64,000 nucleotides of DNA from an uncultured bacterium (lineage in GTDB: Bacteria; Bacillota_I; Bacilli_A; RF39; UBA660), in contig CAUERX010000003.1 in assembly GCA_959020415.1 (NCBI GenBank), positions 10,097 through 74,096 of the forward strand, given 5' to 3'. The notes under the pieces were generated by a model, which was not told the DNA's origin, ran no database searches, and saw only the letters and a list, made by a program, of their open reading frames with translations. Position numbers and translations under genes: made by a program. Shown here piece after piece: positions 33,577-41,976 of the stretch. The number at the start of each line of letters is the position of its first letter. Within the stretch, counting starts at the first letter, position 1.

Positions 33577-33980
33577 ATGAACGAAGGAATTGAAATCTTT
33601 CCAAGAGGAGATAAAAATCCTTTTGGTCAATATTTTAGTGGTCAAAGTTATTTAAGTATGCTTTCAACAGAAGGAGTAGTTATTGGAAATGTAACTTTTG
33701 AACCAGGTTGTATTAATAATTGGCATATTCATCATGCAAATAAAGGTGGCGGACAGATTTTATTAGTAACATCTGGCCGTGGTTATTATCAAGAATGGGG
33801 AAAAGAGCCAATTGAATTACATTCTGGCGATGTAGTAAAATTCCAGCTAATGTCAAGCATTGGCACGGCGCTGCTAAGGATAATGTGTTTGTTCATTTTG
33901 CGATTGAGGTTCCGGGTGAAGAAGCAACTAATGAATGGTGTGAACCAGTTAGTAATGATGATTACTGTAATCTTAAATAG
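33577..33980 (+). pseudogene. Cupin-domain protein gene with single-base frameshift
   Basis: The first 88 codons encode a cupin (INNWHIHHANKGGGQILLVTSGRGYYQEWGKEPIELHSGDVVK). After GTAGTAAAA at about 33833-33841 the natural continuation (IPANVKHWHGAAKDNVFVHFAIEVPGEE, ending NDDYCNLK and TAG 33978-33980) is in the +1 frame. One A missing from the A-run restores a 134-residue cupin of normal length. Without correction the frame runs to 34020 with no cupin-like sequence and overlaps the next gene. It may be a real mutation, phase variation or an assembly error. Confidence 0.85.
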
Positions 33981-33988
33981 GAGGCGTT

Positions 33989-34471
33989 ATGAAAACATTA
34001 ATAGTTTATTTTTCGTATAGTGGTAATACGAGAATAATTAGTAATTATATAAATAGTAAAATTAATTCTGATATGTTAGAGTTAGAAACGTTGGTTAAAT
34101 ATTCTGACGATTATAGTCAAGTTACTTATCAAGGAAAAGATGAAGTTGAGCAGGAATTTAAACCAAGGTTAAAGGTAAACGATTTAAATTTACAAGATTA
34201 TGATATTATTTTATTAGGTAGTCCAATTTGGTGGTATACAATTGCACCAGCGGTTAGAACGTTTTTATCAGAAAATGATTTATCTGGAAAGAAATTATTT
34301 CCTTTTATAACTAATGGTGGATATGGGCTTGGTCATAGTTTAGAAGATATTAAAACTTTATGTACTTGCGAAGTTGGTAAAGTATTGGAAATCCCATTTG
34401 AGGGTAACTATCAAATAAAAGATAATATTGAAATAGATGGTTGGTTAAAAGAAATAGAGGAGATGAAATAA
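33989..34471 (+). CDS. Flavodoxin-family protein
   Basis: 160 residues, flavodoxin-like fold. The FMN phosphate loop is YFSYSGNTR at the N-terminus, with GSPIWWYTIAPAVRTFL and FITNGGYGLGHS as the other FMN-contacting loops. This matches the flavodoxin_4 type found with carbonyl and quinone reductases rather than electron-carrier flavodoxins. RBS GGAGG. It shares TAATG with the next gene. Confidence 0.88.
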   Translation: MKTLIVYFSYSGNTRIISNYINSKINSDMLELETLVKYSDDYSQVTYQGKDEVEQEFKPRLKVNDLNLQDYDIILLGSPIWWYTIAPAVRTFLSENDLSGKKLFPFITNGGYGLGHSLEDIKTLCTCEVGKVLEIPFEGNYQIKDNIEIDGWLKEIEEMK

Positions 34472-35352
34472 TGGAAAAGGAAAAAGTTTATTTTACAAAA
34501 GAAATTACACCAGAGAAAGTAGTAGAAGTTTATGAAGCATTAAACAAAGAATTAGAAGGAAAAGTTGCTGTTAAGGTGCATTCAGGTGAGGCTGGGAATC
34601 AAAATTATTTACACCCAGAATTTATGCGTCCAATGATTGAACATGTTAATGGTACTGTTGTGGAGTGTAATACCGCTTATGATGGGGCACGTAATACGAC
34701 AGAAAAACATAAAAAATTGATTGAAGATCATGGCTGGACAAAATACTTTAATGTTGATTTAATGGATGCCGAAGGTGACGACTTGGTTCTTGATATTCCA
34801 GAAGGAAAAATTATAAATAGAAATTATGTTGGTAAAAACTTGGCTAATTATGATTCTATGTTAGTGTTGTCACATTTTAAGGGGCATCCAATGGGTGGCT
34901 ATGGTGGAGCTTTAAAACAACTTTCAATAGGGGTTGCATCAAGTCATGGAAAAAGCTATATTCATTGTATTGGTAATGAAAATGGGACTTTTGAAGAGAT
35001 GTTTCAAGTCGATCAAACGAAATTTTTAGAGGCTATGGCTGAAGCAGCTTCTTCGGTAGTTAAATATTTTAAGGGGAATGCGGTTTATATTAATGTAATG
35101 TGCAATATGTCAGTAGATTGTGATTGCTGTGCTGTTGCTGAAGATCCTTGTATGAAGGATATTGGTATTTTGGCTTCACTTGATCCTGTGGCTTTAGACG
35201 AGGCTTGTTTAGATTTAGTTTATAATTCTAATGATCCAGGCCGCGATCATTTAGTTGAAAGAATTGAAACAAGAAATGGAAGACATACCGTTGATTATGC
35301 CGCTGAGATTGGTGTAGGAACAAAGGCGTATGAGATAATAAATATTGATTAA
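34471..35352 (+). CDS. DUF362 family protein
   Basis: 293 residues of the DUF362 family. Motifs: VKVHSGEAGNQNYLHPEFMRPMIE, LSHFKGHPMGGYGGALKQLSIGVASSHGK, then a Cys-rich segment CNMSVDCDCCAVAEDPCMKDIGILASLDPVALD that may hold metal. Function is not established; members are often near iron-sulfur or flavin proteins. The start at 34471 overlaps the flavodoxin stop codon. Last gene of the MerR operon, followed by a terminator. Confidence 0.85.
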   Translation: MEKEKVYFTKEITPEKVVEVYEALNKELEGKVAVKVHSGEAGNQNYLHPEFMRPMIEHVNGTVVECNTAYDGARNTTEKHKKLIEDHGWTKYFNVDLMDAEGDDLVLDIPEGKIINRNYVGKNLANYDSMLVLSHFKGHPMGGYGGALKQLSIGVASSHGKSYIHCIGNENGTFEEMFQVDQTKFLEAMAEAASSVVKYFKGNAVYINVMCNMSVDCDCCAVAEDPCMKDIGILASLDPVALDEACLDLVYNSNDPGRDHLVERIETRNGRHTVDYAAEIGVGTKAYEIINID

Positions 35353-35377
35353 GGGTATATTATATATACCTTTTTTT
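35352..35377 (+). terminator. Terminator of the MerR operon
   Basis: GGTATAT ... ATATACC stem with a seven-T run. Confidence 0.8.
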
Positions 35378-35384
35378 CTGATTA

Positions 35385-35393
35385 TGGTATAAT
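35385..35393 (+). promoter_or_regulatory. Extended -10 of ogt
   Basis: TGG TATAAT at 35385-35393, then AGGAGG at 35400-35405 before ATG 35412. Confidence 0.55.
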
Positions 35394-35411
35394 TAATCTA
35401 GGAGGATAAGT

Positions 35412-35942
35412 ATGGTTTATTTATGTAATGTTAAGTCTCCAGTTGGTGATATTATGTTAGCAAGTGATGGCGATAATTTGACAGGTCTTTGGCTTGAAGG
35501 TCAAAAGTATTATGCTAGAACAATAAAAGGCGAAACCAATTTTAAAGATTTACCTATTTTTGACCAAACAAAAAAATGGTTGGCTGATTATTTTAAAGGA
35601 AACATTCCTAAAACAAAACTTTCTTTAAATCCATGCGGAAGCGAATTTCAGAAAAGAGTTTGGGATATACTTGAACAAATACCGTATGGGAAAACTATTA
35701 CTTATGGTAATATTGCCAAGAAAATAGAAAAAGAAACAGGACGAAATGCTTCTGCTCAAGCAGTGGGTGGAGCGGTAGGTCATAATCCTATTTCTATAAT
35801 TATTCCATGTCACCGAGTGGTTGGGGCAGGTGGAAGTTTAACTGGATATGCTGGCGGAATTGATAAAAAGATAAAACTTTTAGAGCTTGAAGGTGTAGAT
35901 ATGAAAAATTTATATGTACCTTCTAAGGGAACTGCTCTTTAA
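35412..35942 (+). CDS. ogt: Methylated-DNA-protein-cysteine methyltransferase
   Basis: Suicide repair protein that takes O6-alkyl groups from guanine. The active site PCHRV (Cys near residue 137) lies in NPISIIIPCHRVVGAGGSLTGYAGG, preceded by the DNA-binding helix-turn-helix region IPYGKTITYGNIAKKI. 176 aa with an N-terminal ribonuclease-like domain is the Ogt type. Monocistronic, with its own promoter and terminator. Confidence 0.95.
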   Translation: MVYLCNVKSPVGDIMLASDGDNLTGLWLEGQKYYARTIKGETNFKDLPIFDQTKKWLADYFKGNIPKTKLSLNPCGSEFQKRVWDILEQIPYGKTITYGNIAKKIEKETGRNASAQAVGGAVGHNPISIIIPCHRVVGAGGSLTGYAGGIDKKIKLLELEGVDMKNLYVPSKGTAL

Positions 35943-35960
35943 AAATACTTATTAAAATTA

Positions 35961-35997
35961 AAAAATGCTAATAAATAAAGATTATCAGCATTTTTTG
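35961..35997 (+). terminator. ogt terminator
   Basis: AAAAATGCT ... AGCATTTTT with an extended ATAA/TTAT stem and a T-run. Confidence 0.75.
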
Positions 35998-36017
35998 TTT
36001 AAAATGACCGAAAATTG

Positions 36018-36046
36018 TTGTCATGATTTTTTGAATATGTTATAAT
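36018..36046 (+). promoter_or_regulatory. Strong promoter of the DUF1292/coiled-coil operon
   Basis: TTGTCA (36018-36023), 17 bp, TATAAT (36041-36046) with an upstream TG (extended -10). Confidence 0.75.
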
Positions 36047-36071
36047 GTACTTTAGAATAGGAGGGCTGAAT

Positions 36072-36332
36072 ATGAATGAAAAAATTAAAGTTATTAATGA
36101 AAATGGGGAAGAAATAGAAGCAGAAGTATTACTATATTTTAATTTAGATAGTACAGGAAACGATTATATTTTATATACTTTTGGAGAAAAAGATGACCAA
36201 AAGATGGAAACTATTCACGCATCAATTTTGAATAAAACTGAAGGTGGTTATAAGCTAGAAACTATGCCTGATGGAGATTGGGAGGCAGTAAAAGAAATAA
36301 TGCGTGAAATTATAAGGAATGAAGAGGAATAA
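36072..36332 (+). CDS. DUF1292 protein
   Basis: 86 residues of the DUF1292 family: KIKVINENGEEIEAEVLLYFNLDSTGNDYILYTFGEKDD. It is small, acidic and cytosolic, of unknown function; Firmicute members usually stand near the ruvX/yrrL genes, which are absent here. The start is ATG 36072 with AGGAGGG upstream; an in-frame ATG at 36045 lies in the -10 box. It is followed after two bases by the coiled-coil protein gene. Confidence 0.85.
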   Translation: MNEKIKVINENGEEIEAEVLLYFNLDSTGNDYILYTFGEKDDQKMETIHASILNKTEGGYKLETMPDGDWEAVKEIMREIIRNEEE

Positions 36333-36334
36333 AA

Positions 36335-37999
36335 ATGGAAATAAAAGCAATACCATATGGGGGTAGTAAAGCTGTTAAAATTACGGAAGTTATGCGCCGT
36401 GATTTGAATTCTTATAACCAAAGAAAACAGGAAGTGGCTAGTTTTGAAGAAGAAATTGCCAAATTAGAGCAATCACTTAATGAAAAGAAAGCTACGGTTG
36501 ATGAATTAAATATTCAAGCTAGTAGTGAGGATAAGAAAGAAGCTAAAGATGCTGCTAAAAAAATAAAAGCAGAAGAAAAAGAAATAAATAAAATTGATGA
36601 TAATATTAAACGTATACAAGATAAAATGAAAAAATTAACTGATAAACAAAATAAGGTACAGTTAGTTGGAGTAGTTTTAAATTCTTTCCCTAAAATAGAA
36701 GATATAAATTTAGAAAGCAAAGAAATACCAGTGAGGGAAGAGGTTTCTGAAGTTGCTCCAGAGGTGCAAACACCGGAAGAAGTAACCACATCGGAAATTG
36801 ACATGCCGGTAGAAAATGAAATAAATACTGAGATGCCTTCTATAGAAGAAGCGGTTCCAGTTGGTGAAACAACTGAAGAATCAGCAACTTCTTTAGAAAA
36901 TGATGAACAATCAGGTTTTGCATCTGAGTTAGATGATGATTTTGCATCTGAATTAGACGATGACTTTGAAATCGATGAATCAACAGATAATAATGAAGAA
37001 ACTAGTGAAAAAGAGACTATTGAGCCTACACAAATTACGCCAGATTATAGTGGTTTAGACGACGAAGCTGATGATAATTCTGATAATCCATTAGGTATTA
37101 CGGAAGACGAAGCTAACCAGATTTGGGAAGGTCTTCAAAATGTAGAACTTTATAATAAAGAGATCCCAACTACTTATGATGAGCCTCAAAATTATGAACT
37201 AATTACAGAGCCTTCAGCTGAAACTACGGTGGTAGAGGAAACAAAGATTCCAGAGGAAGTTGCACCTATAATCCCAGAAAAAACTGAGGAAGAAGTTAAG
37301 GAAGAGGTACGTAATGATATTGAACAAAGTATTCCAATTGTTGAAGTTCAAACACCAGTAAACACTGAAAATGTTATGAACCAAGTTTATAATGAAGTAG
37401 GGGTAGAACCTGAGGAAGAACCAAAGGAAAGGGACTTAAAGAATTTAACATTATTTAAGGATTATGCCGATTATGTATTTACGTTTGGCCAAAAACATTA
37501 TGAAAAGGATGCCTTAACACCTTCAGAAATTGAAGCTTTAGATAATGTTAAAGATTTCTTATCAGAAAAGAGTTTCGAAAATAAGAGAACTACACAATAT
37601 AAAAAGATTGATGATGAGAATAAAAAGTTAAAGAAGAAAGTTGTAACACTTGGTAAAGAGTTTACAAAGAATGTTGATAGTATCTCAGCTGAATATTCAG
37701 CGGCAGTAGAAGAGTTAACAGAAATGGCTGAAGCGGCTAAAGAACAAGCCGAAGCTGATAGAGTTGAAAAAATTCAAACTCAAAAATTAAATGATTCTTT
37801 AACTGATACAATTAAAGAACAATCACAAACTATTGAAGATTTGACTAATCAAAATACTGATTTACAAAGTACAATTGAAAGTCAAAATTCACAAATTGCT
37901 GATCTTGAAAAACAAAATGAAGAACAAGCAGCAAGAATTAGAGATTTTGAAGAAAAACTTAATACTGTATTTGGAATTGTTAAAGAAGTTAGTAATTAA
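36335..37999 (+). CDS. Long acidic coiled-coil protein, unknown
   Basis: 554 residues, not recognised. Residues about 20-110 form a Lys/Glu-rich coiled coil. About 125-385 is a very acidic, Pro/Thr/Glu-rich and probably disordered linker with a perfect 8-residue tandem repeat (FASELDDD twice, coded at 36917-36964). About 390-430 is a short folded segment (LTLFKDYADYVFTFGQKHYEKD). About 430-545 is a second coiled coil. There is no signal or membrane segment. The layout resembles cytoskeletal or division-scaffold proteins; this is only a resemblance. Confidence 0.7.
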   Translation: MEIKAIPYGGSKAVKITEVMRRDLNSYNQRKQEVASFEEEIAKLEQSLNEKKATVDELNIQASSEDKKEAKDAAKKIKAEEKEINKIDDNIKRIQDKMKKLTDKQNKVQLVGVVLNSFPKIEDINLESKEIPVREEVSEVAPEVQTPEEVTTSEIDMPVENEINTEMPSIEEAVPVGETTEESATSLENDEQSGFASELDDDFASELDDDFEIDESTDNNEETSEKETIEPTQITPDYSGLDDEADDNSDNPLGITEDEANQIWEGLQNVELYNKEIPTTYDEPQNYELITEPSAETTVVEETKIPEEVAPIIPEKTEEEVKEEVRNDIEQSIPIVEVQTPVNTENVMNQVYNEVGVEPEEEPKERDLKNLTLFKDYADYVFTFGQKHYEKDALTPSEIEALDNVKDFLSEKSFENKRTTQYKKIDDENKKLKKKVVTLGKEFTKNVDSISAEYSAAVEELTEMAEAAKEQAEADRVEKIQTQKLNDSLTDTIKEQSQTIEDLTNQNTDLQSTIESQNSQIADLEKQNEEQAARIRDFEEKLNTVFGIVKEVSN

Positions 38000-38030
38000 T
38001 TTTAGAACAAGTTATATACTTGTTCTAAAA
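38000..38030 (+). terminator. Hairpin after the coiled-coil gene, T-run lost
   Basis: TTTTAGAACAAGT / ACTTGTTCTAAAA form a 13-bp stem, but the following bases are AAAAGAG, not T. The core 23 bp (38004-38026) recurs exactly at 41451-41473, where a T-run is present. Confidence 0.6.
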
Positions 38031-38164
38031 GAGTGTAAAAAACTTTGTGTAAAGATACCAATCCATGGTAATAAGATTTTTTAGAGATTGAAGAACTCAG
38101 TCTCTTTTTTTATAATTAAATATTATCATAATTAAATAAATTTTCAAATATCAAATTAAACGAT

Positions 38165-38714
38165 CTGAATATAAAATATTTAATTCATTATAAATCATAT
38201 CCCAGTTAGGGAGCCTGTAAAGATTATAAAAAATTTACTGCCAACTTAAAACTAATTTATGGAGCTTCTAATTTAAAAACAGCTCAAAATGATTTGAAAA
38301 ATTTAAAACCACATGGTCAAAATATTCTGGAGCTGTTGCTGTATGGACTAGAAACTTTAACCACGTTGAACAACTTTTTGATTATTCTAGTACCATAAGG
38401 CGAGTTATGTATACAACTAATGTTATTGAATCCATTAATTCTTCATTTAGAAAAGTCACAAAAAAAGCGCTTTTCCTAATGAAAACGCACTATTCAAATT
38501 ATTATATTTACGGATAACTGAGCTTTATAAAAAATGGGATAATTCTACTATCTATCATTGGGCTATGGTTAGAAATGAACTAGATGCCCATCACAAGTTT
38601 CAAGACAGATTTCGTAAATATGTTTCAAGACAGATTTCGTAAATATTGTAATTAAGTTCTTTGATAATTTTATTTATGATATATTAATTACTTACACACT
38701 TTTCTTGACACACC
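38165..38714 (+). pseudogene. IS256-family transposase remnant with right inverted repeat
   Basis: Translation in shifting frames gives the C-terminal third of an IS256 transposase: LKTAQNDLKNLKPHGQNILE-like, then NFNHVEQLFDYSSTIRRVMYTTNVIESINSSFRKVTKK, LFKLLYLRITELYKKWDNSTIYHWAMVRNELDAHHKFQDRFRKY. Several frameshifts and loss of the 5' two thirds make it inactive. CTTACACACTTTTCTTGACA (38691-38710) is the right end of the IS. Confidence 0.75.
38597..38645 (+). repeat. 25-bp tandem duplication in the transposase remnant
   Basis: GTTTCAAGACAGATTTCGTA plus AATA occurs at 38597-38620 and again at 38622-38645 (period 25). It is a simple slippage duplication of the FQDRFRKY codons. Confidence 0.85.
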
Positions 38715-38802
38715 CTAGTTTTCTTACTAGATGATTCTTTGGTACCAATTCCTCTAGGGTACTTAATATAATACAATCATTTTTTCTTCTTTGTTTGGTC
38801 AT
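38714..38802 (-). pseudogene. N-terminal fragment of an IS1182-like transposase
   Basis: On the minus strand ATG 38802 opens MTKQRRKNDCIILSTLEELVPKNHLVRKL, the usual beginning of IS1182-family transposases. It is cut at CTAGGG where the IS256 end begins, so the IS256 copy jumped into this gene. The remainder is missing. Confidence 0.6.
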
Positions 38803-39703
38803 TGCTATACTTTATCACTACGGTTTTCAACATCTTTATTTTACCATTTTTACACTAAAAAAGCGAGTTATGACAATTAATTTGTTGAGAATCGATTATT
38901 ACTCGTTCTTTCATTATACTACTTTCTTCTAATAAACACCATTGTTATTTGTCAACAGTCTGATATAAATTATTGTTTTTTATATTTTATTTTATTGTTA
39001 TAATTAACTCTTTTAATATTATACAAAAGTATATGTTTTGTTATTTGATTTATTTTTAAATATAATTTTAAATCCATAAGCCTTAGTAATGTGATTTGCA
39101 GTTATTAATGTAATTGTTCTTGAATTGTTTTTATAATTGGCAATAGTAGGAGAAGCTATATTTGTTTTTTTGAAGATCTAATTGTTTTAGTTTTTTTATT
39201 TTCATAAATTTTAGTATTTTACTTATTATTCGTCATTAATTAGTTATTTATATTTTGTTAGATGAATAAATTTTTGTTTAAAATATAAAGTTATATGGTG
39301 TAATTTATATAGTATATGTTTATAAAGGTATTGGTGCTATAATGGAGATGAAACATATAGATGGTTATGGTAAAAGATATTCATATAATGGTTTATTGTA
39401 TTTTAGTATCGAGCGATTAGCTGTTTTATTTAAAGCTATTTTATTAGAAAAGAAAATGAAAAAATCATAAAATACAAGAAAAATATTATAAGTATATGTT
39501 ATATTTATAAGAAATATAAATAAGCTTAAAGAAAAATTATTTATTTAATAAGGAATGATTATAGATGACATAATGGCTATAACCTCGAACGCTTTTATAT
39601 GATAGCGAAAAATTCTCATTTTGGTTGAATTTTATTCTTAAAATAAGTTGTGGTTTTTTATAATTTGATATTTTATAATTAAACTGTGAAAGGAGCGATA
39701 TGT
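38803..39703. other. Gene-poor interval
   Basis: No intact gene except the short frame at 39342-39470. On the minus strand about 39060-39190 there is a protein-like stretch (KKTNIASPTIANYKNNSRTI...ITKAYGFKIIF) that may be the end of a degenerate XRE-type regulator. The rest is AT-rich with no clear RNA or repeat. Confidence 0.4.
39342..39470 (+). CDS. Possible 42-residue small protein
   Basis: ATG 39342 with a weak GGTG upstream; MEMKHIDGYGKRYSYNGLLYF..., basic C-terminus (LLEKKMKKS). No family is recognised and it could be chance. Confidence 0.25.
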   Translation: MEMKHIDGYGKRYSYNGLLYFSIERLAVLFKAILLEKKMKKS

Positions 39704-40777
39704 ATGAAATTACATATAAATGATAAAATAAAAGATTTAAGAAAGGGTAACAAATGGACACAAGAAGAGTTAGCAGAAAGGTTAAATGTTTCACCGCAAG
39801 CAGTTAGTAGGTGGGAAACAAACGCAACATTTCCAGATATTGAACTGTTACCTGATATTGCAAGTATTTTTGAAGTTAGTGTTGATGAATTATTAGGTGT
39901 TAATGATCTATTAAATAGTGACAGAATAAAAAAATTGATAAATGAGGCAAATTCTTATTATGATACTAATGAAGTTGATAAAGTTGTAAGTTATTTAGAA
40001 CAGGCTAAAAAGGAATACTCTACTAATGTTAATATAACATTGAATTTAATTTATGCTTTAAGTGCTTTATGTAGTGAAGATAGAACTGAAATATGTGAAA
40101 GAATAATGAAATTAGGGACTAAAATTATTGATAAATTAGTCGACATTAATGAAAAATGCAGGTTATATCAAATAATGGCATATACATGTGTTGAACTTGG
40201 TAAGTTAGAACAAGCTAAGATATATGCAAATAAATTACCTGATATGGAATATACATCAAACGTGGTGTTACCTTCTATATTAGTAGGTGAGGATAAAGTA
40301 AAATTTATTCAAGAAAATATTAAAAATTTAGTATGTACTTTAAATATGCAAATAAGTTATTTGGTTAATGTTGCAGGTTATACTGATAAAGAAAAAATAA
40401 CAATATTAAAAAAATTAGATGCTTTAATAGAATTAATGTATGAAAAAGATGATTATATATATACTAATTGGTTGCTTTGTGGTAATAATATGAATATTGC
40501 TGATATTTATGCAAAATTAAAAGATGAAAAAAATTTATGTTTGCATTTATCAAAAGCAATAAATTATAGTAAGATAAGTAATAAAAAAGAGTCAAATTCA
40601 TTATTAAATAATGTTCTTGAATATGATGTAGAAAAAATTTTGGGAAAGACATTTGAACAAAATGAAACTAATATGATTTTAAGTAGAATTGAAGATGAAA
40701 GTTATGATTTTGTAAAAAATACAAAAAACTTTAAAGAAATAATTAATAGTTTAAATAAGAATAGAGGTGATAATTAA
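39704..40777 (+). CDS. XRE-family regulator with helical-repeat C-terminus
   Basis: 357 residues. The N-terminal helix-turn-helix is WTQEELAERLNVSPQAVSRWETNATFPDIELL (about 17-48). The long C-terminal part (about 80-350) is all-helical and TPR-like (YDTNEVDKVVSYLEQAKKEY; LGKLEQAKIYANKLPDMEY), as in regulators that bind a peptide or protein signal. ATG 39704 follows AAAGGAG (39689-39695) by eight bases. Next gene, an acetyltransferase-like frame, begins directly after the stop, suggesting an operon. Confidence 0.8.
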   Translation: MKLHINDKIKDLRKGNKWTQEELAERLNVSPQAVSRWETNATFPDIELLPDIASIFEVSVDELLGVNDLLNSDRIKKLINEANSYYDTNEVDKVVSYLEQAKKEYSTNVNITLNLIYALSALCSEDRTEICERIMKLGTKIIDKLVDINEKCRLYQIMAYTCVELGKLEQAKIYANKLPDMEYTSNVVLPSILVGEDKVKFIQENIKNLVCTLNMQISYLVNVAGYTDKEKITILKKLDALIELMYEKDDYIYTNWLLCGNNMNIADIYAKLKDEKNLCLHLSKAINYSKISNKKESNSLLNNVLEYDVEKILGKTFEQNETNMILSRIEDESYDFVKNTKNFKEIINSLNKNRGDN

Positions 40778-40778
40778 T

Positions 40779-41177
40779 ATGGAAATTAAAAGATTATGAA
40801 GATTATATAAAAAGATTAACAAAAGAGGAATTAAAGATGGGTTGGAGAAAGCATTTTTACCAGAAAGTCTTAAAAATAATACCGCAGAGTTTTATTTAAT
40901 TGATAATGGAGAATTTTGGTTTTATAAAAAAGAGAATAATGGAGTTGAATTAGTTGTACGGGGAAAAGAAGAAGATACTATATTTGGTAGTCCAACTATT
41001 ATGGAGAAAATATTTGAATTTTTAAAAAACCAAGGTTATACAAAAATTGTAATGAGTATACTAAAGGGTAAGTTTTCTGAAAGACATTCATTAATGTTAA
41101 AATATGGATTTATTGAAAAAGAAAGTGTTGATTTGGAAGGCAGTGTTATAGCTTATTATGAAAAAACTTATAATTAA
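40779..41177 (+). pseudogene. GNAT-like protein gene with N-terminal frameshifts
   Basis: ATG 40779 has RBS AGAGGTG, but the frame meets TGA after six codons (MEIKRL). The adjacent frame gives YEDYIKRLTKEELK and the original frame resumes DGLEKAFLPESLKNNTAEFYLIDNGEFWFYKK. From there it is open to 41177, ending in a GNAT-like MLKYGFIEKESVDLEGSVIAYYEK. So two compensating shifts near 40797 and 40838 break the N-terminus. A shorter product from TTG 40842 is possible but lacks the first strands. Confidence 0.55.
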
Positions 41178-41203
41178 AATTTAAGAGGGTGGGGTAAGTT
41201 TTA

Positions 41204-41392
41204 ATGAATATTAAAATACAAAGAGAAAGAACGTTAGAAGAAATACACCAAGAAAAACAAGAATTGAATAATATGAAAGAGGCTTTATTACTTATAAAGT
41301 TTTGGACAGTCCCTGATGTTGAATATATAAAATATCAAAATAGAAAAGGGAAAGTTAAAGTTTTAACTCGTTATCCAAAACCAAGGCATTAA
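41204..41392 (+). CDS. Hypothetical 62-residue basic protein
   Basis: Not recognised. It is helical and charged at the N-terminus (NIKIQRERTLEEIHQEKQEL) with a basic C-terminus. RBS AGAGGGTGGGG lies upstream. Followed by a perfect GTTGACAAAA-TTA-TTTTGTCAAC hairpin at 41422-41444 that could end transcription. Confidence 0.4.
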   Translation: MNIKIQRERTLEEIHQEKQELNNMKEALLLIKFWTVPDVEYIKYQNRKGKVKVLTRYPKPRH

Positions 41393-41421
41393 GCCAAATC
41401 CAAAAGATTTAGTTTTAGACC

Positions 41422-41444
41422 GTTGACAAAATTATTTTGTCAAC
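41422..41444. terminator. Perfect 10-bp hairpin without T-run
   Basis: GTTGACAAAA (41422-41431), loop TTA, TTTTGTCAAC (41435-41444). It stands just before the second copy of the duplicated 23-bp hairpin. Confidence 0.4.
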
Positions 41445-41450
41445 AGTTTG

Positions 41451-41480
41451 AGAACAAGTTATATACTTGTTCTTTTTTAT
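41451..41480 (+). terminator. Terminator, second copy of the duplicated hairpin
   Basis: AGAACAAGT / ACTTGTTCT stem followed by TTTTTTA; probably the original terminator of the 36072-37999 operon. Confidence 0.65.
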
Positions 41481-41545
41481 GAACCATGTCGTTTTTTGTT
41501 GTTTTTTGTTATGCTCTATAGTATAATATAAACAGGAGGGATATA

Positions 41546-41974
41546 ATGGAGCAATGGTATGTATGGCTTGCTGTTATCATAATTTTAGCTTTTTTGGAAG
41601 CAACAACAATCAACTTAACAACCATTTGGTTTGTAGCTAGTGGTTTAGTTGCTTTAGCGATTTCATTCTTTACAGATAACTATATTATCCAATTTGGAGT
41701 TTTCGTTATTTTAGGTATTATTTTATTAGTAACAACTAAACCAATTTTAGAGAAAACTTTAAAAGCCAAAAAGGAAGCAACGAATGTTGAAAGAGTTATC
41801 GGAATGGAAGGCGTAGTTACTGAAAAGATAACTAAAAATCAAAACGGTGAAGTAAAAGTTGACGGGAAACGTTGGACTGCTTATGCTGATAAGGCAATAA
41901 AAGAGGGCAGCGTTGTCAAGATTTTAGAGATAAATGGGGTTAAACTAAAAGTTGAACAGTTAGAGGGGGAATAA
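41546..41974 (+). CDS. NfeD-family membrane protein
   Basis: 142 residues. Two to three membrane helices (about 5-30, 33-47, 50-72) are followed by a C-terminal OB-fold NfeD domain (VIGMEGVVTEKITKNQNGEVKVDGKRWTAYAD...). NfeD proteins pair with SPFH proteins in membrane microdomains; the SPFH partner starts two bases after the stop. TATAAT at 41522-41527 and AGGAGGG precede ATG 41546. Confidence 0.88.
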   Translation: MEQWYVWLAVIIILAFLEATTINLTTIWFVASGLVALAISFFTDNYIIQFGVFVILGIILLVTTKPILEKTLKAKKEATNVERVIGMEGVVTEKITKNQNGEVKVDGKRWTAYADKAIKEGSVVKILEINGVKLKVEQLEGE

Positions 41975-41976
41975 AA

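Larger units (their letters stand above)
38004..41473. mobile_element. 3.4 kb accessory insert flanked by a 23-bp direct repeat
   Basis: The same 23 bases at 38004-38026 and 41451-41473 form a terminator-like hairpin. Between them lie decayed transposases, an XRE regulator, a broken acetyltransferase-like gene and a small ORF. The simplest reading is insertion into the terminator of the coiled-coil gene with duplication of the target hairpin. No recombinase of its own remains. Confidence 0.45.

Noticed and set aside
36917..36964. CRISPR-like repeat
   Set aside because: It is only a two-unit 24-bp in-frame tandem repeat within an acidic protein; no CRISPR array or cas gene was found in the window.
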